This document shows positions 28,834-37,323 of a DNA stretch of 64,000 bases, one piece after another. The stretch is from Novosphingobium olei (GTDB taxonomy: Bacteria > Pseudomonadota > Alphaproteobacteria > Sphingomonadales > Sphingomonadaceae), in assembly GCF_012927405.1 (NCBI RefSeq), contig NZ_JABBGM010000001.1, positions 254,001 to 318,000 on the forward strand. Direction: 5' to 3'. Both the position numbers and the translations under genes were made by a program. Position 1 is the stretch's first letter. Every line of letters begins with the position of its first letter. The notes beneath the pieces are model-generated. The model was not told the origin of the DNA. It worked only from the letters and a program-made list of their open reading frames with translations, and did no database searches.

Positions 28834-30097
28834 CGAACGTCTGCATGCCGATCCTTCGCGGGTAGTCCTGCGGCCATTCCATCTGGGATGGTCGTCGGAC
28901 ACCGCGCAAGGATCGCGCCCGGCGCGCCTCGTTGCCGACATTCTTGCCCTTCCGCACAGGGAGGCGGCGGAGGAGTACGTGCGCGTGCTCGCCGATTTCG
29001 AGGAGCGTCATTGGCAGACCGAGCAGCTTTTCCTCGAACGCTATAGCGAAGTGGAGGAACGCCTCTGCCTTGATGGCGATGCGATCGACACTGTCCGCAA
29101 GAAGCTGATCGGCGCCTATTTCTGCCATGAATACACTTATGCCGCCGCCGCGCTGATGAACCCCAGCGTGGTGCCGCATCCCGATCAGTCGGGCATGACC
29201 GGCGGCGCTGTCCGCTTCGTGATGAGCTTGCGCGCGGTGGGCGAGGGTCACATCAGCTCGATCGTGTTCCGCGAAGGCATCGCCCATGCCGACGGCACCT
29301 TCCAGCTCTGGCCGCAGAGCCACTTCGCCACCGCGATGGGAATCGACGATACCTCGTTGGTCGACGCCGACAGTGCCGTCACCGTGCACCGGCATGCCGA
29401 GTCCAGCCTGTCCAACTCGGTGATCTTTCCGATCACCGAACAACAGAAGGGCGGGCTCGAGGACTTGCGGCTGGTGCGCTTCGATCATGGGGCCGGCGAT
29501 TTCGAATGGGTGGGCACCTATACCGCCTATTCGGGCAGCTCGATCCGCTCCGAACTGCTGCGCACCCGCGATTTTCGCGAATTCGTGCTCGAACCGATCG
29601 AAGGCCGCGCTGGACGGAACAAGGGCATGGCGCTGTTCCCGCAGAAGGTGAACGGCCGCTACTGCATGGTCGGGCGGCAGGATGGGAAGAACCTGTTCCT
29701 GATGTATTCGGACCGGCTCGATTGCTGGGACGATGACGGCGTCCTGCTGATGGAGCCGAAGTACCCTTGGGAATTCGTCCAGATCGGCAATTGCGGTGCT
29801 CCGATCCTCACCGAAGCGGGTTGGCTCCTGCTAACCCACGGCGTTGGCGCGATGCGCAAGTACGCGCTCGGCTGCGCCCTGCTCGATCGCGACGATCCGT
29901 CGAAGGTGATCGCTCGCAGTCGCACACCCTTGTTGACCGCGATCGATGCCGACCGTTTCGGATATGTCCCGAATGTGGTCTACACCTGTGGCGCTTTGAA
30001 GGTGGGCGAAACGCTGCTGGTTCCCTATGGTATCTCCGACAGTGCCGTCGGGTTCGCCACGACGACAATCGCGGAAATTTTGCAACTGATGGAATAA
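28787..30097 (+). CDS. Glycoside hydrolase family 130 (mannosyl phosphorylase-like)
   Basis: This five-bladed beta-propeller protein of 436 residues belongs to GH130, whose members phosphorolyse or hydrolyse beta-mannosides. The acid motif region LEDLRLVRFDHG replaces the common (E/Q)DPR stretch. ALFPQKVNGRYCMVGRQDG, IGNCGAPILTEAGWLLLTHGVG and PNVVYTCGAL follow. The start is uncertain. TTG 28787 is preferred because GGGGAG lies six bases upstream; GTG 28781 is in frame but too close to the site. It overlaps the preceding glycosyltransferase by 47 bases, so synthesis and turnover of the same mannoside are probably coupled. Whether it uses phosphate is unknown. Confidence 0.8.
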   Translation: MSTDRSRTHTSLRILDERLHADPSRVVLRPFHLGWSSDTAQGSRPARLVADILALPHREAAEEYVRVLADFEERHWQTEQLFLERYSEVEERLCLDGDAIDTVRKKLIGAYFCHEYTYAAAALMNPSVVPHPDQSGMTGGAVRFVMSLRAVGEGHISSIVFREGIAHADGTFQLWPQSHFATAMGIDDTSLVDADSAVTVHRHAESSLSNSVIFPITEQQKGGLEDLRLVRFDHGAGDFEWVGTYTAYSGSSIRSELLRTRDFREFVLEPIEGRAGRNKGMALFPQKVNGRYCMVGRQDGKNLFLMYSDRLDCWDDDGVLLMEPKYPWEFVQIGNCGAPILTEAGWLLLTHGVGAMRKYALGCALLDRDDPSKVIARSRTPLLTAIDADRFGYVPNVVYTCGALKVGETLLVPYGISDSAVGFATTTIAEILQLME

Positions 30098-30143
30098 CCC
30101 TCTGATTTTTCAGAAGGGTATGCGTGGAAAAAGACGGGATTTC

Positions 30144-31184
30144 ATGAACGACATCATTCCGGTTGTGCTCTGCGGTGGTAGCGGAACGCGCCTTTGGCCC
30201 CGCTCGCGCAAGGCCAAGCCCAAGCCTTTCCTGCCGCTGGTCGGCGATTCCACCCTGTTCGAAGCCACCGTGCTGCGCTGCGACAAGGCTGCCGGTTTCG
30301 GCGATCCGGTGATCGTCACCGGTGCCGCCCATCTCGAACATGTCGAAGAACAGCTGCCCGACCGGGCGAGCACGCAGATCATCGTCGAGCCTGAAGGCAA
30401 GAACACCGCCGCCGCCATCGCGCTCGCCGCGCTGCGCCTGCCCGAAGACGCGGTCATGCTGGTCTGCCCCAGCGATCATCACATCGGCGATTGCGATGCC
30501 TTCCAATCCGCCGCGCGCGAAGCCGCCGCGCTCGCCGCGAACGGCTGGCTGGTCTCGTTCGGCATCGCGCCGACCGCGCCCGAAACCGGCTTCGGTTATC
30601 TCAAGCGCGGCGAGGCGATCGAGGGCACGGCCGGCGCCCGCGTCGAGAAGTTCGTCGAAAAGCCCGATCTCGACCGCGCGCTCGAATTCCTCAGCCACGG
30701 CGGCTATTCGTGGAACGGCGGCATCTTCGCCTTCCGCGCCGGCACGTTCCTCGATGAGCTCAAGGCCCACCGCCCGGCCATCCACGACGCGGTCAAGGCT
30801 TCGGTCGATGCGGGCAGCGCCGATGGGATGCGCTTCCATCCCGATCCCGCCGCCTTCGCCAGGATCGAAAGCGAATCCGTCGATTACGCGGTGATGGAGA
30901 ACACCAGCCGCGCCGCGATGGTCCCCGCCGTCATGGCCTGGTCCGATATCGGCAACTGGCAGGCGCTGCACGAAGCGCTCGACCGCGACGAAGCGGGCAA
31001 CGCGGTGAAGGGCCCTGCCGAACTCAAGGACTGCACCAACGTCCTCGTCCATTCCGACGGCCCGCGCGTCAATGTCGTCGGCGCCTCGAACCTGATCGTT
31101 GTGGTCGACAAGGACGAAGTGCTGGTCTGCACGCCCGAGGGCGCTCAACTCGTCGGCAAGCTGCACGGCGCCGCCAATCAGTGA
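30144..31184 (+). CDS. manC: Mannose-1-phosphate guanylyltransferase
   Basis: This 346-residue nucleotidyltransferase starts with VVLCGGSGTRLWPRSRKAKPK, the pyrophosphorylase signature, and continues with EPEGKNTAAAIALAAL, CPSDHHIGD, GFGYLKRGEAIEG, VEKFVEKPD, GGYSWNGGIFAFRA and WSDIGNWQAL. It makes GDP-mannose from mannose 1-phosphate and GTP. It is the short, mono-functional form without the fused isomerase domain. The isomerase is encoded separately by the next gene, which starts eight bases downstream. GDP-mannose would feed the glycosyltransferase upstream. Confidence 0.93.
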   Translation: MNDIIPVVLCGGSGTRLWPRSRKAKPKPFLPLVGDSTLFEATVLRCDKAAGFGDPVIVTGAAHLEHVEEQLPDRASTQIIVEPEGKNTAAAIALAALRLPEDAVMLVCPSDHHIGDCDAFQSAAREAAALAANGWLVSFGIAPTAPETGFGYLKRGEAIEGTAGARVEKFVEKPDLDRALEFLSHGGYSWNGGIFAFRAGTFLDELKAHRPAIHDAVKASVDAGSADGMRFHPDPAAFARIESESVDYAVMENTSRAAMVPAVMAWSDIGNWQALHEALDRDEAGNAVKGPAELKDCTNVLVHSDGPRVNVVGASNLIVVVDKDEVLVCTPEGAQLVGKLHGAANQ

Positions 31185-31191
31185 GGGGCCA

Positions 31192-32007
31192 GTGAGCAAG
31201 CTTCCCATCCGCACCGTCGAAAAGCCCTGGGGCAAGGACGTCCTGCCCGCGCCCTTCGTCGCGCCCGAAGGCCAGCGGATCGGGGAGATCTGGTTCGAAC
31301 CGCCGGCCGATGTGCCCTCGCTGCTGGTCAAGTACATCTTCACCAGCGAAAAGCTTTCGGTCCAGGTCCATCCCAGCGACGAACAGGCCGCTGCTTCGGG
31401 CGAAACCGAGGCCACCGGCTATGGCGGCAAGGAAGAATGCTGGCTGGTGATCGATGCCGAACCCGGCGCCACGCTCGGCGTCGGCTTCACCGGGCCGGTC
31501 GATGCTGAAACCATGCGCGCCGCCGCGCTCGATGGCAGCATCGAGGACATGCTGGTCTGGCACCCGGTCAAGCCCGGCGATTTCTTCTACATCCCGGCGA
31601 ACACCGTCCACGCCATCGGCGCGGGCGTCTCGCTGATCGAGATCCAGCAGAACTCGGACATCACCTACCGCCTTTACGACTACGGCCGCCCGCGCGAACT
31701 CCATCTCGACAAGGGCATTGCCGTGTCGAAGGGCGAAAAGCTCGATCCTGCCTTGCGCAAGCACATTCCCGCGCACGGCACCGTCGAACTCGCCAGTGGC
31801 AAGTACTTCACCGCTCATCGCGTCGAAGGCCTGCCCGACGACGTATTGCGCGCCGCCTATGCGGGGCCCCTGCTGGTCATCCCGCGCGAAGGCGAAGTGC
31901 GCCTTGGCGACGATGTGCTCCAGCCCGGCGACTGCGCATCGGCCCCCGGCCTCGACGCGCTGACACTTCCCGCAGACGGCCAGTACATCCTCGTCCGCGC
32001 CGCCTGA
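31192..32007 (+). CDS. manA: Mannose-6-phosphate isomerase, class I
   Basis: This 271-residue cupin-fold enzyme interconverts fructose 6-phosphate and mannose 6-phosphate. The zinc site and active region appear as VKYIFTSEKLSVQVHPSD, GGKEECWLVIDAEPGA, FFYIPANTVHAIGAGV and IEIQQNSDITYRLYDYGR. The GTG at 31192 follows GAGGGG, eight bases after manC, so the two genes are coupled. The phosphomannomutase that would link them is not in the window. It completes a mannose cassette with the glycosyltransferase and the GH130 enzyme. Confidence 0.92.
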   Translation: MSKLPIRTVEKPWGKDVLPAPFVAPEGQRIGEIWFEPPADVPSLLVKYIFTSEKLSVQVHPSDEQAAASGETEATGYGGKEECWLVIDAEPGATLGVGFTGPVDAETMRAAALDGSIEDMLVWHPVKPGDFFYIPANTVHAIGAGVSLIEIQQNSDITYRLYDYGRPRELHLDKGIAVSKGEKLDPALRKHIPAHGTVELASGKYFTAHRVEGLPDDVLRAAYAGPLLVIPREGEVRLGDDVLQPGDCASAPGLDALTLPADGQYILVRAA

Positions 32008-32032
32008 CCGGCCAACGCGCACTCAGCCAATC

Positions 32033-32133
32033 CCCGTCCGCCCTGAGCTTGTCGAAGGGCTGCTCTTCACTTGCGCCGGTGCACAAGGCCCAAAGGACAA
32101 GGACGGTCCTTCGACAGGCTCAGGACAGACGGG
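32033..32133. repeat. Inverted repeat of the CTTCGACAGGCTCAGG type
   Basis: Arms 32033-32058 and 32108-32133 are 26 bases each with three mismatches. Each holds the core CTGAGC-TGTCGAAGG. They flank a short unrelated segment in the 241-bp gap after manA. This core is a common intergenic repeat in sphingomonad and related genomes, which I know from experience and have not searched here. Apart from it, the gap holds nothing visible. Confidence 0.8.
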
Positions 32134-32248
32134 ATTCGATGGGGAGCACCGGTCCAAGATCGGCCAGAGGCTTCCAGCCCTTCCGTGCCATCCTCATTCG
32201 TATCCGCAACCCTTGCGAAGCCGTGCATTTGCGGCAAAACGTGAAGGC

Positions 32249-32692
32249 ATGATCGCCCAGACCATCCAGCTGGCATTGGCGCCGGTGTTCGTCCTCGTCG
32301 CCATCGGCAATATCATGAACATCCTCACCACCCGGCTTGGTCGCGTCGTCGATCGCTCGCGCACGCTGCAGCAGCTTCACGCCGACACGACCGGCGAAGC
32401 GCACGATGCCGTGGTGATAGAGATCCGCTATGTCGATCGCCGTATCCAGCTGATCGGCCACGCACTGCTGCTGCTGGTGTTGAGCGGCATCGCCATCGGC
32501 ATCACCGTGGGCACGCTGTTCGTGGGCGAAATGGCGGGCCGTGAATTCCGCACCGCCACCGGCATCAGCTTCTTCATCGCCATCGCGCTGCTGATGGTGG
32601 CGCTGATCTACCTGCTGCTCGAAACGCGGCTGGTGTCGAGCACGCTCCGCCTGCCGCAGGCGCTGCTAGAACTGCACCGCCGCGACATCTGA
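32249..32692 (+). CDS. DUF2721 membrane protein
   Basis: This 147-residue protein has hydrophobic segments at about residues 6-27, 70-90 and 100-120 and a charged stretch between them (TTRLGRVVDRSRTLQQLHAD). The overall pattern matches the DUF2721 family of small integral membrane proteins. The function is unknown. The ATG at 32249 follows GTGAAGG; the longer frame adds an unlikely N-terminus. It is a single gene, convergent with the PHA-system gene, and lies close to the mannose cassette. Confidence 0.78.
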   Translation: MIAQTIQLALAPVFVLVAIGNIMNILTTRLGRVVDRSRTLQQLHADTTGEAHDAVVIEIRYVDRRIQLIGHALLLLVLSGIAIGITVGTLFVGEMAGREFRTATGISFFIAIALLMVALIYLLLETRLVSSTLRLPQALLELHRRDI

Positions 32693-32703
32693 TACCCGCC
32701 GCG

Positions 32704-33009
32704 TCAGCGCAGCAGCTTGTCGCCCTTTTCGCGGATCGCACCTTCGATCATGCCCCGCGCAAAGCCGAGCCCTGCGGGGATCTCGACGTCGAACTCGATC
32801 GCCTTGTCCTGGATTTCCAGCGCGCAGGGGATGGCAAAGCCCATCGCGCTGACGTCCATCTTCAGGTGGTCCTCGTCCAGCCAGGTCATCTGGATCGACA
32901 CCGCCCCGCCCAGCATGTCCGAAGCCTTGCCCTCGGCCTCGCCAGCGCGGGCGTGCAGGCGGCGGCGGACTTCTTCCTTGCCGAGCGTATGGGGGATCGA
33001 AATCTTCAC
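32704..33009 (-). CDS. Polyhydroxyalkanoic acid system (PHA_gran_rgn) family protein
   Basis: This 101-residue protein resembles the PHA granule-associated family: ISIPHTLGKEEVRRRLHA, WLDEDHLKMDVSAMGF, and IPAGLGFARGMIEGAIREKGDKLL. These small proteins are found near PHA genes in proteobacteria, but no PHA synthase is present here, so the link to storage polyester is inferred from family alone. Its start overlaps the stop of the XpaC-like gene by four bases, so it is co-transcribed with xpaC and telA. Confidence 0.7.
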   Translation of the reverse strand: MKISIPHTLGKEEVRRRLHARAGEAEGKASDMLGGAVSIQMTWLDEDHLKMDVSAMGFAIPCALEIQDKAIEFDVEIPAGLGFARGMIEGAIREKGDKLLR

Positions 33010-33767
33010 GACGGTTCCTTGGGGGCTGCCAGTTGCGGCGCGGCTTCAAGCCCTTCGCCGTACTTGTAGTCAAGATAGCGCCCGCGCACGGCCAGCGCGT
33101 CGAGGTCGCCCGCGGCCAGATTGCGGCTGATCTCGTCGATTTCCTGGCTGATCTTGCCAAGGCCGTCGACCAGCTGCTCGTCGGCATCGCGGCCGCCGCG
33201 CTGCTCTTTGCGCAAGTGCGGCGGGATCTTGCGCCAGCTTTCGACCATGCCGGGCAGGTGCTCGCCCACTAGCCGCCGCACTTCGCCGACCGGCGCCAGC
33301 GACCCGTCCAGCCCTTCGAGCTGAACCCCCAGCCCATCCAGCTGCACGCCGATGCGGTCGACCAATGACACCGCCGGCGCGGGCAGGGCCGGGCGCTGCG
33401 CTTCGAGCCACAGCTCGGTTCGCGCCACCAGCGTGCGCGCATCGCCCGTGTTGAGCGAGGCAAGGTCGGGCACTTTCAACCGGGGATAGGTCGAAAAGAA
33501 CCAGATCGCCGCCAGCACGGCGAAGAACGTCACGACCAGCCCCGTAAAGCCGATCCCGTCGATCACCAGCCCGGCGACCATCGCGCCCAGCAGCACCACC
33601 GAAACCGCCATGGCCACGCGCGCCACCTTGCGGCCGATGTGCCGCCTGCGCACTTCGGCAGAACGCTGTCCGATCGCGCGGCCGGTTACCCGCCGCCCGC
33701 CCTCGCGCTGGCGCACCAGCGACTGGCGCGCCTCGGCCAGGATGCGGTCACTCTGCGAAGCGCTCAT
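33006..33767 (-). CDS. XpaC-like membrane protein, partner of TelA
   Basis: This 253-residue protein has a basic N-terminus (GRRVTGRAIGQRSAEVRRRH), two hydrophobic segments (about residues 48-90), and a long helical C-terminal half. It resembles the XpaC (5-bromo-4-chloroindolyl phosphate hydrolysis) family. In Bacillus and other genera xpaC is paired with a toxic-anion-resistance gene of the TelA/YaaN type. The pairing here, with start and stop codons sharing one base (TGATG) with telA, supports this. The real function of the pair is not established. It is followed by the PHA-system gene, also overlapping. Confidence 0.68.
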   Translation of the reverse strand: MSASQSDRILAEARQSLVRQREGGRRVTGRAIGQRSAEVRRRHIGRKVARVAMAVSVVLLGAMVAGLVIDGIGFTGLVVTFFAVLAAIWFFSTYPRLKVPDLASLNTGDARTLVARTELWLEAQRPALPAPAVSLVDRIGVQLDGLGVQLEGLDGSLAPVGEVRRLVGEHLPGMVESWRKIPPHLRKEQRGGRDADEQLVDGLGKISQEIDEISRNLAAGDLDALAVRGRYLDYKYGEGLEAAPQLAAPKEPS

Positions 33768-34975
33768 CAGCCCTCCAGCGACAGCAGCGGCGATGTTTCA
33801 GGGCCGCCAAGCGACTTCGCTTGCGCCGCGCCTTCGGCCCGCGCGATATAGCCCTTCGATTTCTCGACTTCGCCCGAAAGCGTGTCCACGGTCTGCTTCA
33901 TCGCGTCCAGCGCCTTCAGCTTGAACGTGTCGATCGTGTCCATCGTGTCGTAGATGTTCTGGAACGCGCGCTGCAGCGTCTCCATCGGGATGGTGCTCGA
34001 CGCCGCCATCTCGTGGATCTTGCCGGTGTTCTCGCGCAGCAGCTTGCCGGTGCTGTCGATGATGTTGGCGGTGGTGGTGTTGAGCGCGGTGATCTGCGCC
34101 AGCACCAGCCGCTGGTTGGTCATCGCCTGCGCCACGGTCACTGCCGTGCGCAGCGCCGCCACGGTGGTCGTGCTGGCGCGGTCGACGCCCTTGACCAGTT
34201 CGACGTTGTTCTTCTTGACCAGATCGAGCGCCAGGTAGCCCTGCACCGTCACTGCCATCTGCGTCAGCAGGTCCTGCGTGCGCTGGCGGGTATAGAACAG
34301 CGCGCTCTCGCGGATCGCCTTGGCCTTGGCCGGATCGCTGTGGTCAAGATCGAGCGCCGCATCCTCCAGCCGCTGGTCCAGCACCTTGGAGATGTGGATC
34401 ATCTGCTCCAGGTTGCCCATCGCCTCCCACAGCTTCTGCCGTTCGACGTCGATGGCGGCATTGTCCATCAGCAGCTCGTCCTTGCCGGACGCGAGCCGTT
34501 CGAGGATCGCCTTGATGTGCCCCTGCGCCGATGTGTAGCCGTCGAAATAGCGCTTCAGCTTGTTGCCGAAGGGCAGGATGCCCAGGAACTTGCGGCCTGA
34601 AGACAGGTTGCCCTGCCGGCCGGGATCGAGGTCCTCCACCGTGCGGCGTAGCGCGGCAAGGTCCGCGCCCACGCCCGTGTCCTTGTCCATCGCGCGGATC
34701 GGCCGGTCGAGGAACCGGTTCGACATGCCCGCCGCCGCGCTGATCTCCTTGCGCCCCATCGCGGTCAGCTGGTCCACGCGCTTGCCGAATTCCGGGCTCT
34801 GCGCATCCTGCGCAACCAGGTCGGTGACGAAGGCATCCACCTTGGCCTCGAGCTTGGACTTGGCATCGTCGCTCACCGGCACCAGCCCCGCGGCCTGCGT
34901 CGGCGCGACCACCGGCACCGGATCGGGCGGGGTCAGGGTGATGGGAGATGCGGTCTCGGTCGCGGTACTGGCCAT
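33767..34975 (-). CDS. telA: Toxic anion resistance protein, TelA family
   Basis: This 402-residue, mostly helical protein belongs to the TelA family, which is linked to tellurite and membrane-stress tolerance. Segments such as LAALRRTVEDLDPG, FLGILPFGNKLKRYFDGY, IERQKLWEAMGNLEQM-type helices, and VAALRTAVTVAQAMTNQRLVL match the family. The ATG at 34975 has CAGGAACACC upstream. The much longer frame that extends to 36223 runs antisense to the beta-lactamase gene and is not real. Its stop overlaps the XpaC-like start. It is divergent from the beta-lactamase gene across a 219-bp gap. Confidence 0.88.
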   Translation of the reverse strand: MASTATETASPITLTPPDPVPVVAPTQAAGLVPVSDDAKSKLEAKVDAFVTDLVAQDAQSPEFGKRVDQLTAMGRKEISAAAGMSNRFLDRPIRAMDKDTGVGADLAALRRTVEDLDPGRQGNLSSGRKFLGILPFGNKLKRYFDGYTSAQGHIKAILERLASGKDELLMDNAAIDVERQKLWEAMGNLEQMIHISKVLDQRLEDAALDLDHSDPAKAKAIRESALFYTRQRTQDLLTQMAVTVQGYLALDLVKKNNVELVKGVDRASTTTVAALRTAVTVAQAMTNQRLVLAQITALNTTTANIIDSTGKLLRENTGKIHEMAASSTIPMETLQRAFQNIYDTMDTIDTFKLKALDAMKQTVDTLSGEVEKSKGYIARAEGAAQAKSLGGPETSPLLSLEG

Positions 34976-35194
34976 GGTGTTCCTGTCGCTCGCACAATGG
35001 GCGGGTTGCGCCCAAGATGACCGTCCCCGCGCTGCGGTGCAAGCTGTGTTGTCGATGCAATACAGCCGTTGGTCGATTGGCGCGCCCACTTTTCCCGAGC
35101 GCCCCGGGCCACCCACCGTCCGCCCAAGCTCAGGTCGACGGGAAGCTGGCGCCTCGCCCTTTCTTCCTCTCGCCACCGGCGATACGCTCCCCCC

Positions 35195-36121
35195 ATGCCG
35201 GATCCCATGCTCGACCGTCGCCGCTTCGCCCTGTTGATCGCTGCGCTTGCCGCCACGCCCGCCTTGGCGCGGGAAAGGGCGCCCAGGCCCCCCAAGCCCT
35301 TCCACGGCATCCAGATGCTCGGACGGCTCGAACGCAGTGCGGGCGGCAGGCTCGGCGCGTACATTCTCGATACCGGCACCGGGCAGGGCTTCGGCTGGCG
35401 CGAGGACGAACGCTTCGGCATGTGCTCCACCTTCAAGCTGAGCCTTGCCGCGCTCACCTTGCGCGAAGTCGATGCCGGCCGCCTCCCCGCCGACGAACGC
35501 CTCGTCTGGTCGCTGCTCGACCTGCTGCCCAACTCGCCCGTCACCGGCGCCGCCAGCGGCCCGCAGGGCCTGACCGTCGTCGCGCTGGCACAGGCGGCGC
35601 AGCAGACCAGCGACAACCTTGCCGCCAACATGGTGATGAAGCGCCTCGGCGGCCCCGAAGCGCTCACCGCCTTCTGGCGTTCGCTGGGCGATACCGTGAG
35701 TCGGCTGGACCGCTACGAGACCGCGCTCAACATCGTGCCCGCTGGCGAGGTTCGGGATACGACCTCGGCCCGCGCCATCACGACGAGCCTTGCGCAAGTC
35801 CTCGCCGGCAATGTGCTCACCCCTGCCTCGCGGGACATGTTGCTGCGCTGGATGAGCGAGACCACCACAGGTCTGAAGCGCATCCGCGCGGGTGTGCCGG
35901 CCGACTGGCGCAGCGGCGACAAGACGGGCACGTATATGGCACCGGGAATGTACAGCAAGATCAACGACATCGCCATTCTGTTCCCCCCGGGCAAGGCGCC
36001 ATTGCTCGCCACCGCGTTCTATGAACCGGCAGACGCGCCGCAGGACATCCGCCCGCAGGACGAAGCCGTGCTGGCCGCCGTGGGCCGGATCGCCGCCGAC
36101 CGGAACGCGTGGAAGCGATGA
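35195..36121 (+). CDS. Class A beta-lactamase
   Basis: This 308-residue serine hydrolase has an N-terminal RRRFALLIAALAATPALA signal, possibly Tat-type. All class A active-site elements are present: Ser78-Thr-Phe-Lys81 in MCSTFK, Ser139-Asp140-Asn141 (SDN loop), Glu175 in ETALN, and Lys243-Thr-Gly245. It should hydrolyse penicillins and related beta-lactams in the periplasm. Cys77 beside the nucleophile is seen in some carbapenemases, but the partner cysteine after KTG is absent (KTGTYMAP), so no disulfide is expected. The ATG at 35195 is chosen over 35207. The next gene overlaps by ATGA. No LysR-type regulator is adjacent. Confidence 0.92.
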   Translation: MPDPMLDRRRFALLIAALAATPALARERAPRPPKPFHGIQMLGRLERSAGGRLGAYILDTGTGQGFGWREDERFGMCSTFKLSLAALTLREVDAGRLPADERLVWSLLDLLPNSPVTGAASGPQGLTVVALAQAAQQTSDNLAANMVMKRLGGPEALTAFWRSLGDTVSRLDRYETALNIVPAGEVRDTTSARAITTSLAQVLAGNVLTPASRDMLLRWMSETTTGLKRIRAGVPADWRSGDKTGTYMAPGMYSKINDIAILFPPGKAPLLATAFYEPADAPQDIRPQDEAVLAAVGRIAADRNAWKR

Positions 36122-36831
36122 ACCTGCGCTGCGCGGTCTTCGGCGCCAGCGGCGGCATCGGCGCCGCGCTGGTGGACGCACTGGCCGCGCGGGAAAACGT
36201 CGCCGAAGTCTGGGCCGGATCACGAGGAGGGCACGGGGATCACGGCAAGGTTCGCGGCTTCGCCTTCGATCTCACCGACGAAGCCAGCGTCGCCGCCGCC
36301 TGCGCCCGCATCGCCGCGCCGCTCGATATCGCCATCGTCGCCACCGGCCGCCTTACGCTGGCGGACGGCACTGGCCCGGAAAAATCCTACCGCGCGCTCG
36401 ATGGCGCACACCTTGCCGAAAGCTTCGCGATCAACACCATCGGCCCGGCCATCATCGCCAGGCACGTCCTGCCATTGCTTCCGCGAGACCGGCGCGCCGT
36501 GTTCGCCGCGCTCTCGGCGCGCGTCGGCTCGATTGCGGACAATCGGCTCGGCGGCTGGCACGGCTACCGCGCCGCCAAGGCCGCGCTCAACATGCTGATC
36601 CGCAACTTCGCCATCGAACTTTCCCGCACCCACCGCGAAGCCGTGGTCGTGGCCCTGCATCCCGGCACCGTGGACACCGGCCTTTCCGCCCCGTTCCAGA
36701 AGGGCGTCGCGCCTGAAAAGCTGTTCACCCCGGCCTATTCCGCCGAGCGCCTGCTCGCTGTGCTCGACGGCCTCGGCGCAGCGGACACCGGCAAGCTCTA
36801 CGCCTGGGACGGCGCCGAAGTGCCGTTCTGA
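36118..36831 (+). CDS. SDR family protein, C-factor-like
   Basis: This 237-residue short-chain dehydrogenase has VFGASGGIGAALVDA at the N-terminus, the NTIG and VFAALSARVGS segments with the catalytic serine, and YRAAKAALNML as the YxxxK motif. HPGTVDTGLSAPF near the end resembles the C-signal/CsgA-like subgroup. The ATG at 36118 overlaps the beta-lactamase stop (ATGA) and the ribosome site GGAAGCG lies just before it. It is translationally coupled to the beta-lactamase gene. The substrate is unknown, and no link to antibiotic resistance is implied. Confidence 0.83.
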   Translation: MNLRCAVFGASGGIGAALVDALAARENVAEVWAGSRGGHGDHGKVRGFAFDLTDEASVAAACARIAAPLDIAIVATGRLTLADGTGPEKSYRALDGAHLAESFAINTIGPAIIARHVLPLLPRDRRAVFAALSARVGSIADNRLGGWHGYRAAKAALNMLIRNFAIELSRTHREAVVVALHPGTVDTGLSAPFQKGVAPEKLFTPAYSAERLLAVLDGLGAADTGKLYAWDGAEVPF

Positions 36832-37323
36832 TCCTCCTCGGCACGGGCAGGAGCGCGACGGAAAACAGCCCAGCCTACACCACCGTCACCCCGGGCCTGA
36901 CCCGGGGTCCCGCTGCCCTCTCCAACCCCAATTTCGGCGACCAAAAGCGGGACCCGGATCAAGTCCGGGGTGACGAAGCGGGGATGAAGTCAGTAAGCGA
37001 AATCCGAGTGTTGCGTATACATACTGTGCCCACAACATGTTTCCAACTCGCCCTGACCCATGTCCTACAGCGCATCTCCTGCCTAAAATGCGCCCATGCC
37101 CGCCAGCCCTCTCCCGATAAATCAGCAACTTGGTCGAACCGATCGGCCAGGCCACGGCGCGCGCCCCCGTCGGCAGGGGCAAATTGACACTTTCCCCTTT
37201 GTGGTCTGTCAACTTTGTCAACTTGGCCGATTTAGGAAGGCCCTTCAACGCCCCCGCCTCAACGAAAATCGGCAGGGGTTGCCCCCTGCCGACTCGGTGT
37301 TTCGCAATGGTGTTGAAGCGTGT
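36832..37323. other. 492-bp intergenic region with a REP-type inverted repeat
   Basis: The gap holds no convincing gene. Imperfect inverted arms at 36884-36914 and 36946-36975 share the GTCACCCCGG...CCGGGTCCCGC core, a REP-like element that is widespread in alphaproteobacteria. The short open frames here have no family features. The sequence from about 37000 to 37320 contains nothing that I recognise. Confidence 0.7.

Noticed and set aside
35195..36121. Carbapenemase, because Cys precedes the active-site serine (MCSTFK)
   Set aside because: The partner cysteine after the KTG motif is missing (KTGTYMAP), so the disulfide typical of these enzymes cannot form; only class A is claimed.
34976..36223. 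N-terminal extension of telA through the beta-lactamase region
   Set aside because: The extension is antisense to a class A beta-lactamase with all active-site residues, and a good ATG with ribosome site exists at 34975.
36886..37248. A 120-codon minus-strand frame over the REP-type repeat
   Set aside because: It contains the repeat itself and has no ribosome site or family features.
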